Assembly (NCBI GenBank): GCA_030636615.1
Contig: DAOVWP010000031.1
Span: 1-7,446, forward strand
Length of the DNA: 7,446 nt
DNA from: Candidatus Nanohaloarchaea archaeon
Lineage (GTDB): Archaea; EX4484-52; GLR71
Direction of reading: 5' to 3'
Made by a program: the position numbers and the translations under genes
In this document: positions 6,115 through 7,446 of the stretch, piece after piece
Position numbering within the stretch: the stretch's first letter is position 1
How the letters are laid out: each line of letters begins with the position of its first letter
The notes under the pieces: generated by a model
What the model saw: only the letters and a program-made list of their open reading frames with translations
Databases searched by the model: none
Told to the model about the DNA's origin: nothing

Positions 6115-6462
6115 TCAGAAATCTATAATAGATGCTGAAGCTATTCCTGCAAAACTGCCAACTAAGTTTATGCTAATATCAAATAAGTCAGGGATACGGT
6201 CTGGTGTAAAAGACTGAATAAATTCTGTTAGAATAGCTATAAACAGGCAATATGTAAGAGCTTTTTTTGGATTTTTGTAGAATAATAGAGTAAGAGCACC
6301 CAGAACAAAGAATTCTGTAAAATGCAGGATTATAGGGATTGTTTCTGTTATTCCTGCCTGCACAAAGGGCTGAGCTGGAATCAGACATAAAGCAATCATC
6401 ACTGCTGTGCACAGGTATGTTGGGTATGGTGTTCTCAGGAGGTTCAGAATCTTTGAGATCAT
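6115..6462 (-). CDS. VanZ-like family membrane protein
   Basis: This 115-residue protein has about four hydrophobic segments (near 13-30, 42-61, 69-84 and 96-113). It carries the VanZ-like signature: H47-F-T-E50-F-F-V-L-G in the second segment, then E80-F-I-Q83-S-F-T-P-D-R89-I-P-D92-L-F-D95-I-S-I-N99 and two spaced glycines (102, 106). In Enterococcus, VanZ gives low-level teicoplanin resistance, but most VanZ-like proteins have no known function and occur in many bacteria and archaea. Nothing here suggests antibiotic resistance. The short length is normal for stand-alone members. The gene converges on uppS with 8 bp between stops, so the two transcripts probably overlap at their 3' ends. The ATG is preceded by a TATA-like box about 27 bp upstream and lacks a ribosome-binding sequence. 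Confidence 0.85.
   Translation of the reverse strand: MISKILNLLRTPYPTYLCTAVMIALCLIPAQPFVQAGITETIPIILHFTEFFVLGALTLLFYKNPKKALTYCLFIAILTEFIQSFTPDRIPDLFDISINLVGSFAGIASASIIDF
6261..6276 (+). terminator. T-rich tract, possible end point for uppS transcripts
   Basis: Seven T followed by GGA and five T lie on the rightward strand about 155 bp beyond the uppS stop, inside the oppositely oriented VanZ-like gene. There is no room for a terminator in the 8-bp gap, so uppS mRNA probably runs into this gene and may stop at this tract. The same bases encode a Lys/Asn/Pro loop in the VanZ-like protein, so the tract may simply reflect coding needs. Confidence 0.25.
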
Positions 6463-6485
6463 AATTATGCGGTTCTGTAATATTC

Positions 6486-6493
6486 TTTAAATA
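6486..6493 (-). promoter_or_regulatory. TATA-like box of the VanZ-like gene
   Basis: Read leftward, TATTTAAA is centred about 27 bp before the ATG that ends at 6462. As with the A24 peptidase gene, this spacing predicts a leaderless or nearly leaderless transcript. It shares the 111-bp divergent gap with the trmI promoter. Confidence 0.45.
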
Positions 6494-6529
6494 GGTATGT
6501 AAACACAACTCCTAAACAAAAGATATAAT

Positions 6530-6541
6530 AATATTAAAAAG
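6530..6541 (+). promoter_or_regulatory. AT-rich promoter element of trmI, shared with uppS
   Basis: AATATTAAAAAG begins 44 bp upstream of the trmI ATG, identical in sequence and distance to the element before uppS. Centred near 6535, it predicts a transcript start close to 6561. The short leader then contains AAGGTTG at 6562-6568, a plausible ribosome-binding sequence about 5 nt before the ATG. Confidence 0.5.
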
Positions 6542-6573
6542 TTATAGAAGTATTATAAACTAAGGTTGTAGAT

Positions 6574-7335
6574 ATGGTTTCTATAAAAGATGGTGACGAA
6601 GTCCTGTTTATTGATCCGACAGGAAAGACATTTCTAAAGAAGATCTGCATGATGTCGTTCCATACGCATCATGGTGTGATAAGTCTGAATGATCTTATAG
6701 GAAAACCTTACGGCAGTACTGTGAAGACTTCGACAGACAAGAGTTTCATAATTGTAAAACCGGATCTAAGGGATCTGCTTGCAAAAAAACTGAGGAGAGG
6801 TCCGCAGATAATACATAGAAAAGATATCGGACTGATTATTACGCATCTTGGTCTTACAAGAGATTCAGTTGTTCTCGAAGCAGGTACAGGATCAGCATAT
6901 CTCACATCGCATCTCGGATCTATATGCAAGAAAGTTGTTACCTGCGAGTTGAGAGAAGATCATTTCAAAAAGGCAAGCGAAAATATTGCTGCGCTTGGTC
7001 TGGAAAAAAATGTGGATTACCGTAATATAGATGTTGAGAGTGCTCCTGGAAAGGATTATGATGCAATTATACTTGATATGCCTAAACAGGAAGATATAAT
7101 ACCAAAGGTCTGTGGAAAGCTGAAGATCGGCGGAAGGATTGCAGTATATTCACCATGTGTTGATCAGAGTATGATGGTGTGTCGCGCTCTTGAAGAGAAC
7201 GGATTTATAGATGTTATATTTATGGAGTGCATGATCAGAGAGTGGGGAGTAAACAAGGGAACCAGACCGAATACAATGATGCTCGGGCATACTGGATTTT
7301 TGGTTTTTGCGCGATACATGGGAAGTGAGATGTAG
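6574..7335 (+). CDS. trmI: tRNA (adenine-N1)-methyltransferase TrmI (A57/A58)
   Basis: TrmI uses S-adenosylmethionine to methylate N1 of adenine 58 in the T-loop of tRNAs; several archaeal enzymes also methylate position 57. The 253-residue protein has the small N-terminal domain with THHGVISLNDLIGKPYGS (31-48), then RRGPQIIHRKDIGLII (74-89). The Rossmann-fold SAM site follows: VLEAGTGSAYLT (100-111), with the acidic CELRE at 124-128. The motif IV region is DAIILDMP (163-170), then VYSPCVDQ (191-198) and RPNTMMLGHTGFLVFAR near the C-terminus (231-247). The length is usual for archaeal TrmI. Two small deviations are visible: GTGSA in place of the common GTGSG, and KQE after LDMP where many homologues have an aromatic residue. 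The gene is transcribed from its own promoter and is followed 4 bp later by the DUF192 gene, suggesting one transcript. Confidence 0.93.
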   Translation: MVSIKDGDEVLFIDPTGKTFLKKICMMSFHTHHGVISLNDLIGKPYGSTVKTSTDKSFIIVKPDLRDLLAKKLRRGPQIIHRKDIGLIITHLGLTRDSVVLEAGTGSAYLTSHLGSICKKVVTCELREDHFKKASENIAALGLEKNVDYRNIDVESAPGKDYDAIILDMPKQEDIIPKVCGKLKIGGRIAVYSPCVDQSMMVCRALEENGFIDVIFMECMIREWGVNKGTRPNTMMLGHTGFLVFARYMGSEM

Positions 7336-7339
7336 GTAT

Positions 7340-7446
7340 ATGGAGATTTCCATTAAAAATATTACCAGTGGAACCGCTATAGAATATGTCCCGCTTGAAG
7401 GTGATTTCATATCAAAGGCAATCGGATTGATGTTTCGAAGAAAAGG
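7340..7446 (+). CDS. DUF192 family protein, N-terminal fragment (runs off right edge)
   Basis: The ATG lies 4 bp after the trmI stop and opens a frame that continues to the window end (35 full codons). The peptide starts MEISIKNITSGTAIEY and reaches SKAIGLMFRRK, which matches the characteristic K/R-x-x-GLMFR element near the start of DUF192 proteins. These are small beta-rich proteins of unknown function, common in archaea and bacteria, some exported. No signal peptide is present here. The tight spacing indicates translation coupled with trmI; TAGGT at 7333-7337, overlapping the trmI stop, is a possible weak ribosome site. The assignment rests on a short stretch. Confidence 0.7.
   Translation, partial: MEISIKNITSGTAIEYVPLEGDFISKAIGLMFRRK

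Noticed and set aside
6115..6462. Glycopeptide resistance function for the VanZ-like gene
   Set aside because: No other van genes are present, and most VanZ-like proteins are of unknown function; archaea lack the peptidoglycan target.
6188..6508. A 106-residue minus-strand frame overlapping the VanZ-like gene
   Set aside because: It is a shifted frame over a gene that carries a clear VanZ-like signature, and its own translation has no motif.

Overview
The window looks like a piece of an AT-rich archaeal chromosome. The archaeal signs are a TrmI-type tRNA (adenine-N1) methyltransferase with an archaeal N-terminal domain, a FlaK/PibD-type A24 peptidase with the archaeal C-terminal domain, an exosortase/archaeosortase-family protein, and TATA-like boxes about 26 bp upstream of several ATGs. 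Codon use is rich in AGA/AGG and ATA, and genes are closely packed. The lineage cannot be fixed from sequence alone; a euryarchaeal-side or DPANN-like genome would fit.

Layout: (1) 5-577 (+), a small archaeosortase/exosortase-like membrane protein with an intact Cys/Arg/His set, possibly continuing off the left edge. (2) 663-4343 (+), a 1226-residue cytoplasmic-looking coiled-coil protein that fills half the window. It has two tandem 58-residue repeats and three larger repeats of about 123-137 residues. Its first 1098 residues contain no proline and the whole protein contains no tryptophan. (3) 4387-5265 (-), a prepilin/prearchaellin peptidase of the A24 family. (4) 5387-6106 (+), cis-prenyltransferase (UppS family). 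(5) 6115-6462 (-), a VanZ-like membrane protein. (6) 6574-7335 (+), TrmI. (7) 7340 to the right edge (+), the start of a DUF192 protein.

Gene pairs alternate in direction. The two convergent junctions (4344-4386 and 6107-6114) are very short. The two divergent gaps (5266-5386 and 6463-6573) hold face-to-face promoters. The two rightward genes leaving these gaps, uppS and trmI, share an identical 12-nt AT-rich element at exactly the same distance from their ATGs. The two leftward genes have TATA-like boxes placed for leaderless transcription.

Functionally, three genes point to the cell surface: archaeosortase (processing and anchoring of surface proteins), A24 peptidase (maturation of type IV pilin-like proteins or archaellins) and cis-prenyltransferase (polyprenyl/dolichyl phosphate carrier for glycosylation). 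The VanZ-like protein is a further membrane protein of unknown role. TrmI and DUF192 are housekeeping-like. The coiled-coil protein is the unexplained element: it carries no signal peptide, membrane segment or sorting tail, and I recognise no family for it. No RNA genes, CRISPR arrays or mobile elements were found; gaps between genes are all about 120 bp or less.
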